A DNA stretch of 49,812 nucleotides from Flavobacteriia bacterium (GCA_016178305.1 JACOTM010000117.1:1-49812); one strand, 5' to 3'. Counted from the first letter of the stretch, positions 36,035-45,713 are shown. A program made the numbers and translations. The notes: generated by a model from the letters alone, not told the origin.

Positions 36035-37213
36035 GTGAAATTGTTTTTCCTGATATTAATTTTGTTTGCTTTAAACAATTTATCTGCTCAACAAATGAGA
36101 GTAGGGGTTTATCGTGGCTATAAAATTAATCGAATCGTTTTTGCTTATAATGATGGTAGTTATTCAATAATTGGAGATTCAACTGATTTTGGTTCAATAA
36201 TTCAGAATGAATTTGTAGATATTTCTTTAGACACGAATGGATATATTAAATTGAAAAAGGGAGCTGTGGAATTAGGTTCTTTTAAGAAAGTTTTTATTAT
36301 TCAAAATTATCCAAACACTTCTATTATCCTTTCACCCAAAAATCCAGTAATTAAAGAACGGAAATATAAAGATGATTTTGAAGTATTTGCAAGTAAAACG
36401 GCATTAACTATCGTGAATTTAGTAGATATGAACAACTATTTAGATGGGGTTGTAGAGTCTGAAGGTGGTGGAGGAAAAGAATTGGATTATTATAAGGTTC
36501 AGGCACTTATGAGTCGGACTTATGCTTTAAAGTATCAAAGTAAACATTTAAAAGAAGGATTTGGGTTATGCGATCAGGTTCATTGTCAAGCTTATCATAA
36601 TATGTTGAAAATCAATCAATTGATAGATTCTGCAGTAAGACAAACCAATGGCATCATCATGACGGATGAGAAAGGAGTTTTGATTGATGCTTATTTCCAT
36701 GCAAATTGTGGGGGACAAACATCTGAACCTGAATTAGTATGGAATGAATCAGTACCTTATTTATATACTTTTAAAGATACTTTTTGTATCTATACCAAAC
36801 AAGCATTATGGGAAAAAAGAATTCCTCAAAGTGATTGGAGAACTTATTTAGTTGATCAATTTAATTACCCAATTAATGATAGTATTTTTGGAGCGTTAAT
36901 TTTTACTTTTTCCCAACCTCAAAGATTAGCCTTCTATCAAAATCCAATTTTAGGAATTCCTTTACGTGATTTACGTGAAAAATTTGATTTAAAATCGACA
37001 TATTTTAGTTGCTATCCTGATAGTGCTGATGTTGTTGTGAGAGGACGTGGATATGGACATGGGGTTGGTTTATGTCAAGAAGGAGCTATGAAAATGGCGA
37101 AATATGGATATAATTTTTTACAAATTGCTCAATATTATTTCCCCAACGCTATCATCCGTAATCAATTTGAAGATAGCTTTTTTAGACAAAAAGTAAAAGG
37201 CATTGAATTTTAA
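36035..37213 (+). CDS. Secreted SpoIID/LytB-domain protein
   Basis: 392 residues from a GTG at 36035 that opens a good signal peptide (KLFFLILILFALNNLSAQQ). The SpoIID/LytB region includes 'MNNYLDGVVESEGGGGKELDYYKVQALMSRTYALK', 'CQAYHNM', 'YFHANCGGQTSEPELVWN' and the C-terminal 'GRGYGHGVGLCQEGAMKMAKYGY'. Family members are lytic transglycosylases acting on denuded peptidoglycan, or activators of amidases. The catalytic Glu candidate is in VESEGG. It probably acts in peptidoglycan turnover. It lies 39 bp after lpxB. Confidence 0.9.
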   Translation: MKLFFLILILFALNNLSAQQMRVGVYRGYKINRIVFAYNDGSYSIIGDSTDFGSIIQNEFVDISLDTNGYIKLKKGAVELGSFKKVFIIQNYPNTSIILSPKNPVIKERKYKDDFEVFASKTALTIVNLVDMNNYLDGVVESEGGGGKELDYYKVQALMSRTYALKYQSKHLKEGFGLCDQVHCQAYHNMLKINQLIDSAVRQTNGIIMTDEKGVLIDAYFHANCGGQTSEPELVWNESVPYLYTFKDTFCIYTKQALWEKRIPQSDWRTYLVDQFNYPINDSIFGALIFTFSQPQRLAFYQNPILGIPLRDLREKFDLKSTYFSCYPDSADVVVRGRGYGHGVGLCQEGAMKMAKYGYNFLQIAQYYFPNAIIRNQFEDSFFRQKVKGIEF

Positions 37214-37289
37214 AGAATTTTAACTGTAAAATATTGAAAATACGTATGTTGTAATAAGTTAAGGAGTTTCTAAAGATTCTAACAAAACA

Positions 37290-37545
37290 TTAAAATCGAA
37301 ACTGAAAACCTATTAGTGAATAGGATTTAATTTTTAAAAAATCTAAAGCTGTAAATTTCATACCACACTCGCCGATTAAGGCAAATCTCCTTTTTTTCAT
37401 TGAAATAATAGGTCGCTCCAAAAGGTAACGAACCACTAAAATTACTTTGCGCTTGATTATAGATATTCGCACCTAAGCCAATACCCGTATAAAAATTAAA
37501 GCTTTCTTCATGTACTAAAATATCCAGCAACTTAACGCTTTTTAA
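37290..37545 (-). pseudogene. Fragment of an outer-membrane beta-barrel protein, frameshifted
   Basis: Two overlapping minus-strand frames join into one sensible C-terminus: 'SFNFYTGIGLGANIYNQAQS', 'GSLPFGATYYFNEKK', then in the other frame 'FALIGECGMKFTALDFLKIK' and the terminal 'SYSLIGFQFRF'. Alternating hydrophobic residues and a C-terminal Phe are typical of outer-membrane barrels. The frame changes at a run of seven A's (rc of about 37384-37391). No 5' half or start is present, since a stop lies just upstream near 37560. Remnant of a lost gene. Confidence 0.7.
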
Positions 37546-37608
37546 GGAAAAGACTTAAAATATTGAAATCATAATAAATTTAGACATTTACTCAGTTTCA
37601 AATTTTCT

Positions 37609-40272
37609 TTATTTAGTGTCAAATAGTTCATTTACACGATTCGGACAAGTAGTACAGAATTGTTCATGAAGTGGTGCAGAATCCATTATTTGAAATGGAA
37701 TACCATAATCTCCATAAAAAATTGAACACCATTCATCTACGCTCAATCTTTTTTTACTTTCAAGTAAAAGTAATTGATATTCTTTTTCGAAAATTAATTC
37801 ATTTTCTCCAGTTAAATATGATGAGTGAATGTAAGCGAGAGGAAAATAGATTTTTAGGACATCGTTGTTATCTAAAAAATCACTACACAAATCTACAGCC
37901 ATTGAAATATTATTGAAGTAACATAATAACTTCGAAAGCTCAATCACTTTTTTTGCATCAAGTTGATTCGTGCGTCGATAAAATTCTATTATTTGAATAA
38001 GACTTTTATTAATAATATCAGTATAGTCATAAATTTTTTCAGGACCGATTGTTGAACAAATTGTATTAATAATATTCAGATTGGCTATAGATACATTTAA
38101 ATAGAAAACAGAATCTATTGTGTACGAACTAAGTAAAGAGTTTAGTCTGTCAAATGCTTTTTGAATAATCTGAGTATTAGCTGTATTTTTTTTGGGGTCC
38201 TGCTGAATTTTATCAACTAAAAGACAAGCGGATAGATAATGAAATTCGGCTGATAAATGATCCGCAGCTCCACACATATCAAAAACTTTGGAAATTTCAT
38301 TTTCATATGTTTTGATTTTTGTTCCGTCTATACTTTCTTTATTGAGATGATATTTATAAAAGGCAATATCTTTTTCAAAAGAATGAGAATAAGGTATTTT
38401 AAGTTTAGGGAATGTTATTTTAAGAAAATCTACTTTACTGAGTGTATCAACCGTTGTGAGATAATATGCTTTTTCATAAAGTAATTGCAGCTTATTGTAA
38501 TCAGAGCAAATAATTTCTTGTTTAGAATCCTTGTAAAAGAAATTTGAAATGTCTCTTGATACATAATAATTGGCTGTATTTGGACTAAATTCTTTTACTG
38601 CATGTATTATAACTATTACTTTTCGTTCTTGATTTAGAATTTCAATGGGTTGTTCATTCTTTTTGTTGGATAAGTATTTTGAAATTTGTATTTGTGATTG
38701 AGGAAAGAGAAATTGCCATTTTGAAAGTTTTGAAACATTTTCGTAAAAATGAGACCAAGCGGTTTGGGATTTTACCTCAAATTTTGTTGTTGAATCTGTT
38801 AATGGTTTTAGATTGTTTAAAATATTTTCAGCTCTCTGCTGATGTAATCTGTTGTTGATCAAGCTATCTCCTTCTACTGAACAATATCCATGAATTTGTA
38901 TGTTTGTTATTTTGAGATTTTGTTTTTCAAATTTTTGTATCAATTGAGGTAGTTCTAATCCATTTGAAATTGTTTTTCCAGATTGATAAAATAGTTCTAA
39001 GGTATCTGTGAAATACTCAAGTTTAAACTCATAATTGTTTATTGGGATAGGAGGGAAGTAAGCTACTTCCATTAATTCGGTTACTAATTCACCAGGATAA
39101 CTAGTTAAATATACAAAATGACAAATTTGTTTGTTATGTATATATGTCAAATTATGATTCCACCAACCTTTGAGATCTTTTGGTACTTTCCCAAGTTTTA
39201 TTTCAAAATACTTTGCATTAAACTTGGCAAGTTTGTATCTTCCAAAACGTTTAAAAAATGAAACTGAATCATTTGAAAATATGTAATTAACAAAATTGAT
39301 GTTTTTGACTTTTATTCTTTTTTTGAACCCTTTAACGAGTTCATTTCTATAAATAGGTTCTAAGATTTGTCCTGAGGTTTTCTTTTTACCATTACGTCTG
39401 CTATCCTCATTATTGTAAGCAGGATTTCCACATGCAAAAGGGTCGAATGGCATGATCTCGATTGCAAAACCATCAAACTTATTTTGAATTAAAGATTTCA
39501 CAAAATCAGCATCTTCAACTCTTAGAATGAAATTATTGTTTTGAACTCGCACCGAAAGACCTGGGTAATTTTCCCAAATTTTTCGGCATTCTTCACATGT
39601 TTCGGTTTCATCGGCTCGAAGTTTAAATGGATATTCATTGGATATTGTTTGAACGTTAGTTTGTTCATCACCAGTTAAGGTTGAGTATGGGAAAAAGGTT
39701 TTATTTTCCAAGAAAGAATAAGTGTACATTACTTTGGCAAATTTCTGACAAGCGTAAATTCTTTGTTTAATAGTGTCTATTGAAATCGCTAAACCTGTTA
39801 CTTGATAATCCGGTGTAATTATATTTTTGAAATGTCCTTTCGAATTTATCCATGCATAGACCATGCTCCTAGCAATTTCTAGATAGTTCTCTGTTTGAAA
39901 TATTTTACCTTTTACTTTTACAGAAGAGTTATAGGGAGTATAAACAAGATTTTCACCAACGAGATAGCTTTTTGAAGCACCATAGTAGTAAGCTCGATCT
40001 TGTGGTGAATAACAAGTTTTACTTCCAGTTTCTTCGTGGCTTAATATTCCTTTTTTAACCAAATATTCAGCATGATGTCTTGAGGCAACATAAAGAATTG
40101 AATCATTGAATAAAGGAGGTAATTGATGAGCATTTCTTGTAGAGTCGATGAGTATTTTGATTTGATGTTCTAATAGTTTTTGGTTGAAATTATGAGGGTT
40201 GAATTGAGCAGAAATAGATTCTGAACAGTTAATAAAGAAAATAAAATAACAAATCCAAAAGTAAAAACGCAT
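37609..40272 (-). CDS. Large secreted protein with CAP (SCP/PR1) and OmpA-like domains
   Basis: 887 residues. A signal peptide is followed by a CAP domain (about 30-190: 'DSILYVASRHHAEYLVKKG', 'GENLVYTP', 'YAWINSKGHFKNIITPDYQVTGLAI') with the histidine and Glu cluster of the family. A middle beta region follows. Near residue 450-500 there is an OmpA-like stretch ('ITNIQIHGYCSVEGDSLINN', 'HQQRAENILNNL') of the peptidoglycan-binding type. The last 300 residues look helical and repeat-like, of unknown fold. The C-terminus is Cys-rich (EQFCTTCPN). It may be a wall-associated envelope protein; no T9SS signal is seen. Confidence 0.75.
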   Translation of the reverse strand: MRFYFWICYFIFFINCSESISAQFNPHNFNQKLLEHQIKILIDSTRNAHQLPPLFNDSILYVASRHHAEYLVKKGILSHEETGSKTCYSPQDRAYYYGASKSYLVGENLVYTPYNSSVKVKGKIFQTENYLEIARSMVYAWINSKGHFKNIITPDYQVTGLAISIDTIKQRIYACQKFAKVMYTYSFLENKTFFPYSTLTGDEQTNVQTISNEYPFKLRADETETCEECRKIWENYPGLSVRVQNNNFILRVEDADFVKSLIQNKFDGFAIEIMPFDPFACGNPAYNNEDSRRNGKKKTSGQILEPIYRNELVKGFKKRIKVKNINFVNYIFSNDSVSFFKRFGRYKLAKFNAKYFEIKLGKVPKDLKGWWNHNLTYIHNKQICHFVYLTSYPGELVTELMEVAYFPPIPINNYEFKLEYFTDTLELFYQSGKTISNGLELPQLIQKFEKQNLKITNIQIHGYCSVEGDSLINNRLHQQRAENILNNLKPLTDSTTKFEVKSQTAWSHFYENVSKLSKWQFLFPQSQIQISKYLSNKKNEQPIEILNQERKVIVIIHAVKEFSPNTANYYVSRDISNFFYKDSKQEIICSDYNKLQLLYEKAYYLTTVDTLSKVDFLKITFPKLKIPYSHSFEKDIAFYKYHLNKESIDGTKIKTYENEISKVFDMCGAADHLSAEFHYLSACLLVDKIQQDPKKNTANTQIIQKAFDRLNSLLSSYTIDSVFYLNVSIANLNIINTICSTIGPEKIYDYTDIINKSLIQIIEFYRRTNQLDAKKVIELSKLLCYFNNISMAVDLCSDFLDNNDVLKIYFPLAYIHSSYLTGENELIFEKEYQLLLLESKKRLSVDEWCSIFYGDYGIPFQIMDSAPLHEQFCTTCPNRVNELFDTK

Positions 40273-40353
40273 AAGTAATTCAGGTATTTTTTTTTAGTTG
40301 TTTATGGTAGTATTCAGTTTGATTTTTGATTTTGATTTATTTTCAAAGTTGAA

Positions 40354-40430
40354 AATAACGCTTTACAGTCAGATGAAATAGCGTTCTGAATCTAGTGCAT
40401 CTCAAATCGATGTGAAAGGTGAAGTTAGTA
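40354..40430 (-). repeat. attC-like palindromic site, degenerate
   Basis: On the minus strand it begins CTAAC (40427) and ends GTTA (40356), with the central TGAGATGCACTA identical to the loop of the better site at 44819-44902. It lies 10 bp after the stop of the gene at 40440, the position expected for a cassette recombination site. The stem is weak, so confidence is low. Confidence 0.35.
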
Positions 40431-40439
40431 CAGCTTTCA

Positions 40440-41231
40440 TTATTTACACCAATATGACACCAATGATAATTCAAAAGGTTTCCATTTACCAAAATAACTT
40501 TCTTTATCTCGATAATACAAGTCGAACTTGTCAGAAAGGGATTTATTGCAATATACAGTTTGAAGAATTTCTGTCCAAGAACCTCCTCTATCTGTTAATA
40601 TAAATTCTTCGTTAGGGTAATTTAAGGTAATTTCATTATTAATCATAATTTTTAAACGATCTTCTTTTCTATAACAAGTTTTCTTTTTCTCATTGCATTT
40701 GAATGTAAAATCAAATTCACCTTCATATTTTATCCATAGAGGACTAGGTGTCATTATAAGGTTTTCATTTTTTAAAATACGATCTCTATAATCACGAGCT
40801 TTGGTTAAGTTTTCAAACGTCTCTATTTTTTTTAAAGGTATTTTGAATTTACCATGAAATTTTCTCAATTTGTCACTATCAAAATAAAAGTAAGCTTCAT
40901 CTGTCACAATTTCATTACATTCTAAATTAACTCTCAAACTTTTTAAAACTAAACCATTTTTACAAATGAATATTTCGTAATGATAACCACAAGCATACAT
41001 TTGTCCTGGGATTGAAAAAAACCAATCTGTTTTTATTTGATTTAAAATTGAAGTATCTTTAGTATAAAACTCACCGATACTATCAAGTAAACTATTTTTT
41101 AATCCCCCCCATTTTACCCCAAGAATGGAATATCCACCATCATTAAAATCAAACTCTTTTAACACCTGAGTTTGACAATAAGTAAATGTTGTTACAGTGA
41201 TAAAAAATATTTGTAATATTATGTTTTTCAT
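40440..41231 (-). CDS. Secreted protein of unknown function
   Basis: 263 residues with a signal peptide (MKNIILQIFFITVTTFTYCQ). Beta-rich, with several Cys (GYHYEIFICKNG, NLECNEIV, CNEKKKTCYRK) that could form disulfides. It contains 'GGYSILGVKWGG', a segment seen in small exported Bacteroidota proteins. No family recognised. A minus-strand gene in the accessory block, followed by the degenerate attC-like site. Confidence 0.6.
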   Translation of the reverse strand: MKNIILQIFFITVTTFTYCQTQVLKEFDFNDGGYSILGVKWGGLKNSLLDSIGEFYTKDTSILNQIKTDWFFSIPGQMYACGYHYEIFICKNGLVLKSLRVNLECNEIVTDEAYFYFDSDKLRKFHGKFKIPLKKIETFENLTKARDYRDRILKNENLIMTPSPLWIKYEGEFDFTFKCNEKKKTCYRKEDRLKIMINNEITLNYPNEEFILTDRGGSWTEILQTVYCNKSLSDKFDLYYRDKESYFGKWKPFELSLVSYWCK

Positions 41232-41510
41232 AGGGTTAGTTTGTTTTTTTCTCTACTAAGCTGATGTTAGATGATATTGTGAATATTCAACTTATACAGT
41301 TGATTTGCTCGTTTTCTACTCAAGAAGCAAACTCTCAATCTAATGGTAATTTATAATCTTATTTTTATTGTCTATTTATAAACTCTAAAAAGTTTTTTTG
41401 TGCATCAACAATTTTTCAGTTAGTTATTTCGGAAATAGAATGAATTATATACTATTTCTTTTTCGAAATATCCAAAATCTACCTTCTTTTTTGGTGATTT
41501 CAGGTATTAA

Positions 41511-43283
41511 CTAGTAAAGTTTTACACCTTTGTGGTCTAAATAACCAATATTGTAATTTTCATCAACAACAATAAAGTTTTTATTGACAGCAATAATTAT
41601 TTTAAATGATGGAGCTTGTATTATTTTGTAATTTTCATCCATCAAGCCATAAATATTTTTATTTTGATCCAATCCTCCGAAATTATTTTTAGCAGTATTT
41701 GTATGATATATGATAAAAGGGCTTTCAACTGGTCTATTCGTTAAATCTTGTACACTAACACAAAAATTTTTAGAAATTATTTTTTGCAATTTTGAATCAA
41801 TTTGAAAATATTCACCTTTGTAATGACTTGTTTCTAATATGAAATTATTCCCTGTTTTTACAATATTTAAATATGGTAATTTTAATAATGTTTTACCTGT
41901 CGAATCCATCAAAATATCTTCATCATCTTTATCTAAAAAGTAAGCATTTGAATTTAAAATAGATAATTCATTTAACTCACGAATGAAAAATATTTTCCCA
42001 TTGATGTATATTCCAAAAGCTTCTACCTTCATATCAAAAAATGATTTTTCATAGCTTCCAATTTTCATTATGCCATTTTCTTGAACAGCTGTTTTTGCTA
42101 GATAAGAATAAATACCTCCAATAAGATTTCCCAAAGTATCATAGCCTTTCCAGATATGATTTTTGTAAGAAATTAATACTGATATTTCGTTTGAAGGATT
42201 GAAATAGTTGAAAATTACATTGGTATCTCTAAGAATTTCCTTTAATTCGTCATTGTACACAATGTTCAAATTCGTTGAATCTGTAGTAACGAAAAATCCT
42301 TTAAAATTTTGAAGAGATTCAAAATCTTGGTCGTAAAAGGAACGAGTTTCGCAATTTAAAATTTTGTAATATTGTCTATTGTTTTTTGTAATTGTAAAAA
42401 TGCGTTTTCCCCTATCACTACCGTCTTGATAAGTCATATTGTATTCTCCCTCAATTTCGGAAATCAATTCACCATTCTTATTAATGAATTCAATTGAATT
42501 TTTCTTAATGATTAGATAGTCACAATCTTTAGTTTTGATAGTAAAGATGTTATACCATTCATCTGAATCATAAAATTTGTTGCTGGAATGAAAATAGGAG
42601 ATGTATTTATTACTGGTAGCGTAGTTTAAAACATTTTCTTTATCGAGATTAATGTATTTAAGTGATGTAATTTCATGTTCATAGGTTCTTATATTTGAAG
42701 AATAACAAGTAAGTAGATGATTTTTTGTTATTGTATCGTAAATTAAGTATCCCGTACTTTTTTTAGCCACATCAAAAAAGAAATGATAATTTACGAATTT
42801 TGGAGCAATTCTTAAATGGTCCATATTGTTTGAAAAATGAGTTTTATCAAAATATTCAACGGTAATTTGATTTAAATCAATTTCAATATGATAACTATTC
42901 AAACTATCACATAGATATAAATTATCTCTGAAATATGTTTGCGTTATATTCATTTTATCAAATGTTTTACCAAATAATACATTTCCGTTACAATCTATTA
43001 TTTTGTATAAATTCCGCTCTTTTGCTAAAAAACAATTTTGTATCAATGATTTTTTGGTTGTTAAAGAATAAATTGAATCTAAAGTTGCTTTATAGATGAT
43101 TTCTCCTTCAAATGATTTTATTCCCCATTTTCCATTTAATTTAAAAGGAACGGCGTTGTTTGATAAATTAATATAGGTGTCTTTCAATTTACGATAGGCA
43201 TTGCTAAGTTGACTATTCTTTTGAGCTTTTACATTTAGAACGATGAATATAAAAAAAATAAAAGTAATGTTCGATTTATTCAT
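41511..43283 (-). CDS. Secreted WG-repeat-like protein
   Basis: 590 residues with a signal peptide (ITFIFFIFIVLNVKAQ). WG-type beta-hairpin repeats are seen as 'FKLNGKWGIKSFEGEIIYKA', 'NLYKIIDCNGNVLFGKTFDK', 'IEFINKNGELISEIEGEY', 'NKNIYGLMDENYKIIQAPS' and the terminal 'NIGYLDHKGVKLY'. Repeats are diverged in the middle. WG-repeat proteins are usually extracytoplasmic with unknown ligands. It lies at the left edge of the cassette-like region, and no clear attC-like palindrome follows it. Confidence 0.6.
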   Translation of the reverse strand: MNKSNITFIFFIFIVLNVKAQKNSQLSNAYRKLKDTYINLSNNAVPFKLNGKWGIKSFEGEIIYKATLDSIYSLTTKKSLIQNCFLAKERNLYKIIDCNGNVLFGKTFDKMNITQTYFRDNLYLCDSLNSYHIEIDLNQITVEYFDKTHFSNNMDHLRIAPKFVNYHFFFDVAKKSTGYLIYDTITKNHLLTCYSSNIRTYEHEITSLKYINLDKENVLNYATSNKYISYFHSSNKFYDSDEWYNIFTIKTKDCDYLIIKKNSIEFINKNGELISEIEGEYNMTYQDGSDRGKRIFTITKNNRQYYKILNCETRSFYDQDFESLQNFKGFFVTTDSTNLNIVYNDELKEILRDTNVIFNYFNPSNEISVLISYKNHIWKGYDTLGNLIGGIYSYLAKTAVQENGIMKIGSYEKSFFDMKVEAFGIYINGKIFFIRELNELSILNSNAYFLDKDDEDILMDSTGKTLLKLPYLNIVKTGNNFILETSHYKGEYFQIDSKLQKIISKNFCVSVQDLTNRPVESPFIIYHTNTAKNNFGGLDQNKNIYGLMDENYKIIQAPSFKIIIAVNKNFIVVDENYNIGYLDHKGVKLY

Positions 43284-43453
43284 TATAACTTATTAAAAAT
43301 TAAAATTATTAAAAAACGCCTTCAATTATAGTAGAAAAGAACGAAGAGTAGAATGTTTTATATTGATAATTAGAGTTTGTTCAAAAAAAACGGAAGTCAA
43401 TCTTAGAAACTGTTTTGAATTTGTTATGGCTTCTTTTTCGATATTCTTCGTTA

Positions 43454-44083
43454 TCATTTTTGTATGTTTATTGAATATATTTCAACATCTGGTTTTATTG
43501 GATTAACTGCTAATGTTAAGTTATCGTCATAGAAACCAATTTGTTCTTTTCCTTTTGTATTAAAGACTAAAATTATATTTTTTTCTAATTCACAGCATTC
43601 ATTTTCAGTGATAACGTTATAATTTATTTTCAATTTAGAATTATTTGTAATTAAATTTTTAAGCATTTCACCAACTAAAGCTCCTTCTTTAGTTTTATCT
43701 TTTTCAGAAAGAATAATTATTGAAATTATTTTGTTCAATTTTTTACCTGTTTCGGGTATTAATACAAATTGATTTTTATTATTTTTAGTAATTAAAAATG
43801 CAGGTCCTTCACTATCAAATCCCCAACAACAAGCAAAATCTTTCTTAATTTTATATGATTTAAGTTTCTTTATATTTTTTAAACATAAATCTATGTCTGT
43901 GTTTAATTTTGCAAGGCTTATTCCTTCACTTGTTATTATACTATCATTTCTCTTTTTCTCTTTACTTTTGGTAATAATAGAGTCATGTATAGATAAGTTT
44001 TTAATACTCTTATTTTCTGGCACTCTATTATTACAACTTAAAATTGAATTTATTATAAAAATAATACAAAATAATTTTTTCAT
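43454..44083 (-). CDS. Lipoprotein of unknown function
   Basis: 209 residues with a lipoprotein signal (FIINSILSCNN, lipobox Cys about 17). The mature part has 'DFACCWGFDSEGPAFLITKN' and a late 'NECCELEKNIILVFNTKG' with vicinal cysteines. No family recognised. Minus strand, cassette-like size, with an attC-like half site 160 bp upstream (44246-44270). Confidence 0.55.
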   Translation of the reverse strand: MKKLFCIIFIINSILSCNNRVPENKSIKNLSIHDSIITKSKEKKRNDSIITSEGISLAKLNTDIDLCLKNIKKLKSYKIKKDFACCWGFDSEGPAFLITKNNKNQFVLIPETGKKLNKIISIIILSEKDKTKEGALVGEMLKNLITNNSKLKINYNVITENECCELEKNIILVFNTKGKEQIGFYDDNLTLAVNPIKPDVEIYSINIQK

Positions 44084-44245
44084 TAATTAGTTTATTGAGG
44101 TTTTAAGTTTTTTTTGCATTTGACTTTAAATTATATTAAGTTGGTTTTCAAGTTAAAAAAATATTTGTAATCTTTATTCAATGCGATTTAGGAAACTTTT
44201 TGACTTTCCATAGACCCAAAGCGAGATTTTTGTCAAACAATGACA

Positions 44246-44270
44246 AATAACGTTGTCGCCTAGCTGCTAC
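44246..44270 (-). repeat. Collapsed attC-like site
   Basis: On the minus strand it reads GCAGCTAGGCGACAACGTTA. This joins the left stem of the full site at 47557 (GCTAGGCGACAACG) directly to its right terminus (CGTTAT), so the hairpin and loop are missing. The TAG stop of the gene at 44267-44755 lies inside it. Confidence 0.45.
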
Positions 44271-44755
44271 AATTTTTTTAAATGTATAAAATTTTCATAA
44301 TCTATATTTTTGTCACTAATTAACTTTAGGTTATTGTTTTCTTCTATAATATTAAAAGAATGAGATCCTGTATAATTGTCGAAATTAAGGTCAATTTTAT
44401 AAAATTCGTCATAGTCAATTAGTTTCCATGTTCCTTTATGTGAATTGAAAATAGATGTGTCTGCAATAAATGTGTTATTCTTTTTTAGTCTTAATATGAT
44501 TTTTTTAGAGTTTATATCTCTGTATTCTCCAATAAATTTATCAGTATCATTAATATCTTTATTTGAATTAAAGAAATAAAGAGAAGTCGTAATTGCTATT
44601 ATTGTTATTCCAAATCCAATACTAAAAATTTGAACGTATTTGTCAAACCTATTTACAGACATTCCATATAAACCATATCCAAGTGAAATTATTCCAATAA
44701 TTGTCGTAAAAACTACAATAGTTGAAGTCAATAAGAAATTCAGGCCATCAAACAT
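44267..44755 (-). CDS. Small membrane protein of unknown function
   Basis: 162 residues. Two transmembrane helices lie in the first 65 (about 9-30 and 43-65), then a beta-rich soluble part ('KFIGEYRDINSKKIILRLKKNN', 'GTWKLIDYDEFYKIDL', 'SHSFNIIEENNNLKLISD') reminiscent of lipocalin-like domains. The stop codon TAG lies in the attC-like remnant, a frequent situation for cassette genes. No function inferred. Confidence 0.5.
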   Translation of the reverse strand: MFDGLNFLLTSTIVVFTTIIGIISLGYGLYGMSVNRFDKYVQIFSIGFGITIIAITTSLYFFNSNKDINDTDKFIGEYRDINSKKIILRLKKNNTFIADTSIFNSHKGTWKLIDYDEFYKIDLNFDNYTGSHSFNIIEENNNLKLISDKNIDYENFIHLKKL

Positions 44756-44818
44756 ATTTTATTTATTTTAAGATTCAAGTCTAAATTGAATTGATTTTAC
44801 TTTTTTATGGGTTTTAAT

Positions 44819-44902
44819 TCTAACTAATGTTTTGAGGCTAGCGAGCAGTGGCACTCTGGAATTAGTGCATCTCAGCCCGTTGTCGCATAGCACCTGTTAG
44901 GA
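44819..44902 (-). repeat. attC-like palindromic site
   Basis: Minus strand: CTAACAGGTGCTATGCGACA ... loop with TGAGATGCACTA ... GAGCGATCGGAG-type arm reading GCTAGCCTCAAAACATTAGT. The ends are TAAC (44899-44896) and GTTA-like (44822-44825 on the plus strand). The arms share GCTA-GCGA-CA--GGC. It lies 9 bp after the TAA stop of the gene at 44911. Confidence 0.5.
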
Positions 44903-44910
44903 GACGTTTT

Positions 44911-45642
44911 TTATCCTTTAATATTTTTCCTCCATTTTTTTAATGCATAGTTTAATAAAACTTTGTCATTATTAAAATTATCTGATTGATGTATTTCTCC
45001 TCCATATTTTTCATTTTCAATATAATCTATTAAAGAAGCTCCTTGAATTTTACATTTTTGATCTCCTTCATACATGATTAAATTTAGTTCATTCGGACTT
45101 ACGTCACCTTTACAAGCCACACTATACATAGTCCAAATTTCTGGGATTTCATTATTGTTTAAGTCAGTAATTTCAATGCTTTTATTTATAAAAAAGGCAA
45201 TTGCATCCATCGGACATTTTAGAGATTTATCGTAAATTTCCCACTCTAATTTGTACTTATTATCTTCTATTTTGTAATGGTAACAGAAAATTTCAGCGTT
45301 TTGTTTGAATGTCTCTTGCTTTATTATTTCTTCTTTACCTTCAATTTCAATATTTACAGTTTCATTCGCAAAATCTGAATAATAAAAATTTTCGCAAGTA
45401 AAAATTATATGTGCTCCAAATTTATCTACCCATTTTAATGCATCTTTAAGTTTACCCTTATATTTAAAATTTTTTGAAATAAAAACGGTATCTATTTTCT
45501 CAATTTTCAAATTTATTATTGAATCCTTTGACAATATATTTGTTTCATTTGAAGTATTTGTATTTGTTTTATTGTTTTGATTTTGTTCTTTACAACAATA
45601 AAAAAATGTAAAAATAATTGCAATATAGATTCCATTTCTCAT
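44911..45642 (-). CDS. Lipoprotein similar to M949_RS01915-type surface proteins
   Basis: 243 residues with a lipoprotein signal (IIFTFFYCCKEQ). The C-terminal part carries 'EITDLNNNEIPEIWTMYSVACKGDVSPNELNLIMYEG', recalled from the 'M949_RS01915 family surface polysaccharide biosynthesis protein' of Riemerella and relatives; that assignment is from memory and unverified. The gene ends directly before an attC-like site and is the third in the cassette-like run. Confidence 0.55.
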   Translation of the reverse strand: MRNGIYIAIIFTFFYCCKEQNQNNKTNTNTSNETNILSKDSIINLKIEKIDTVFISKNFKYKGKLKDALKWVDKFGAHIIFTCENFYYSDFANETVNIEIEGKEEIIKQETFKQNAEIFCYHYKIEDNKYKLEWEIYDKSLKCPMDAIAFFINKSIEITDLNNNEIPEIWTMYSVACKGDVSPNELNLIMYEGDQKCKIQGASLIDYIENEKYGGEIHQSDNFNNDKVLLNYALKKWRKNIKG

Positions 45643-45713
45643 TTTGTTAATATTAAATATACTTTAAAGTTTTTTAGATTTCTCATTTTCGAAGCGTGTA
45701 CTTCTAAAATGTA

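Noticed and set aside
37261-37280. AAGGAGTTTCTAAAGATTC resembling the 12-bp end repeat GAAACTCCTAAA
   Set aside because: Only nine bases match and no inverted partner lies nearby; expected by chance in AT-rich DNA.
41232-41290. AAGCTGATGTTAGATG, a good GTTRRRY-type attC end between two accessory genes
   Set aside because: No matching TAAC arm or stem at a suitable distance without running into the coding sequence at 41231, so I did not call a site.
41433-41465. GAAATAG ... CTATTTC followed by T-run as a terminator
   Set aside because: The stem is only 7 AT-rich base pairs and points away from the adjacent minus-strand gene.
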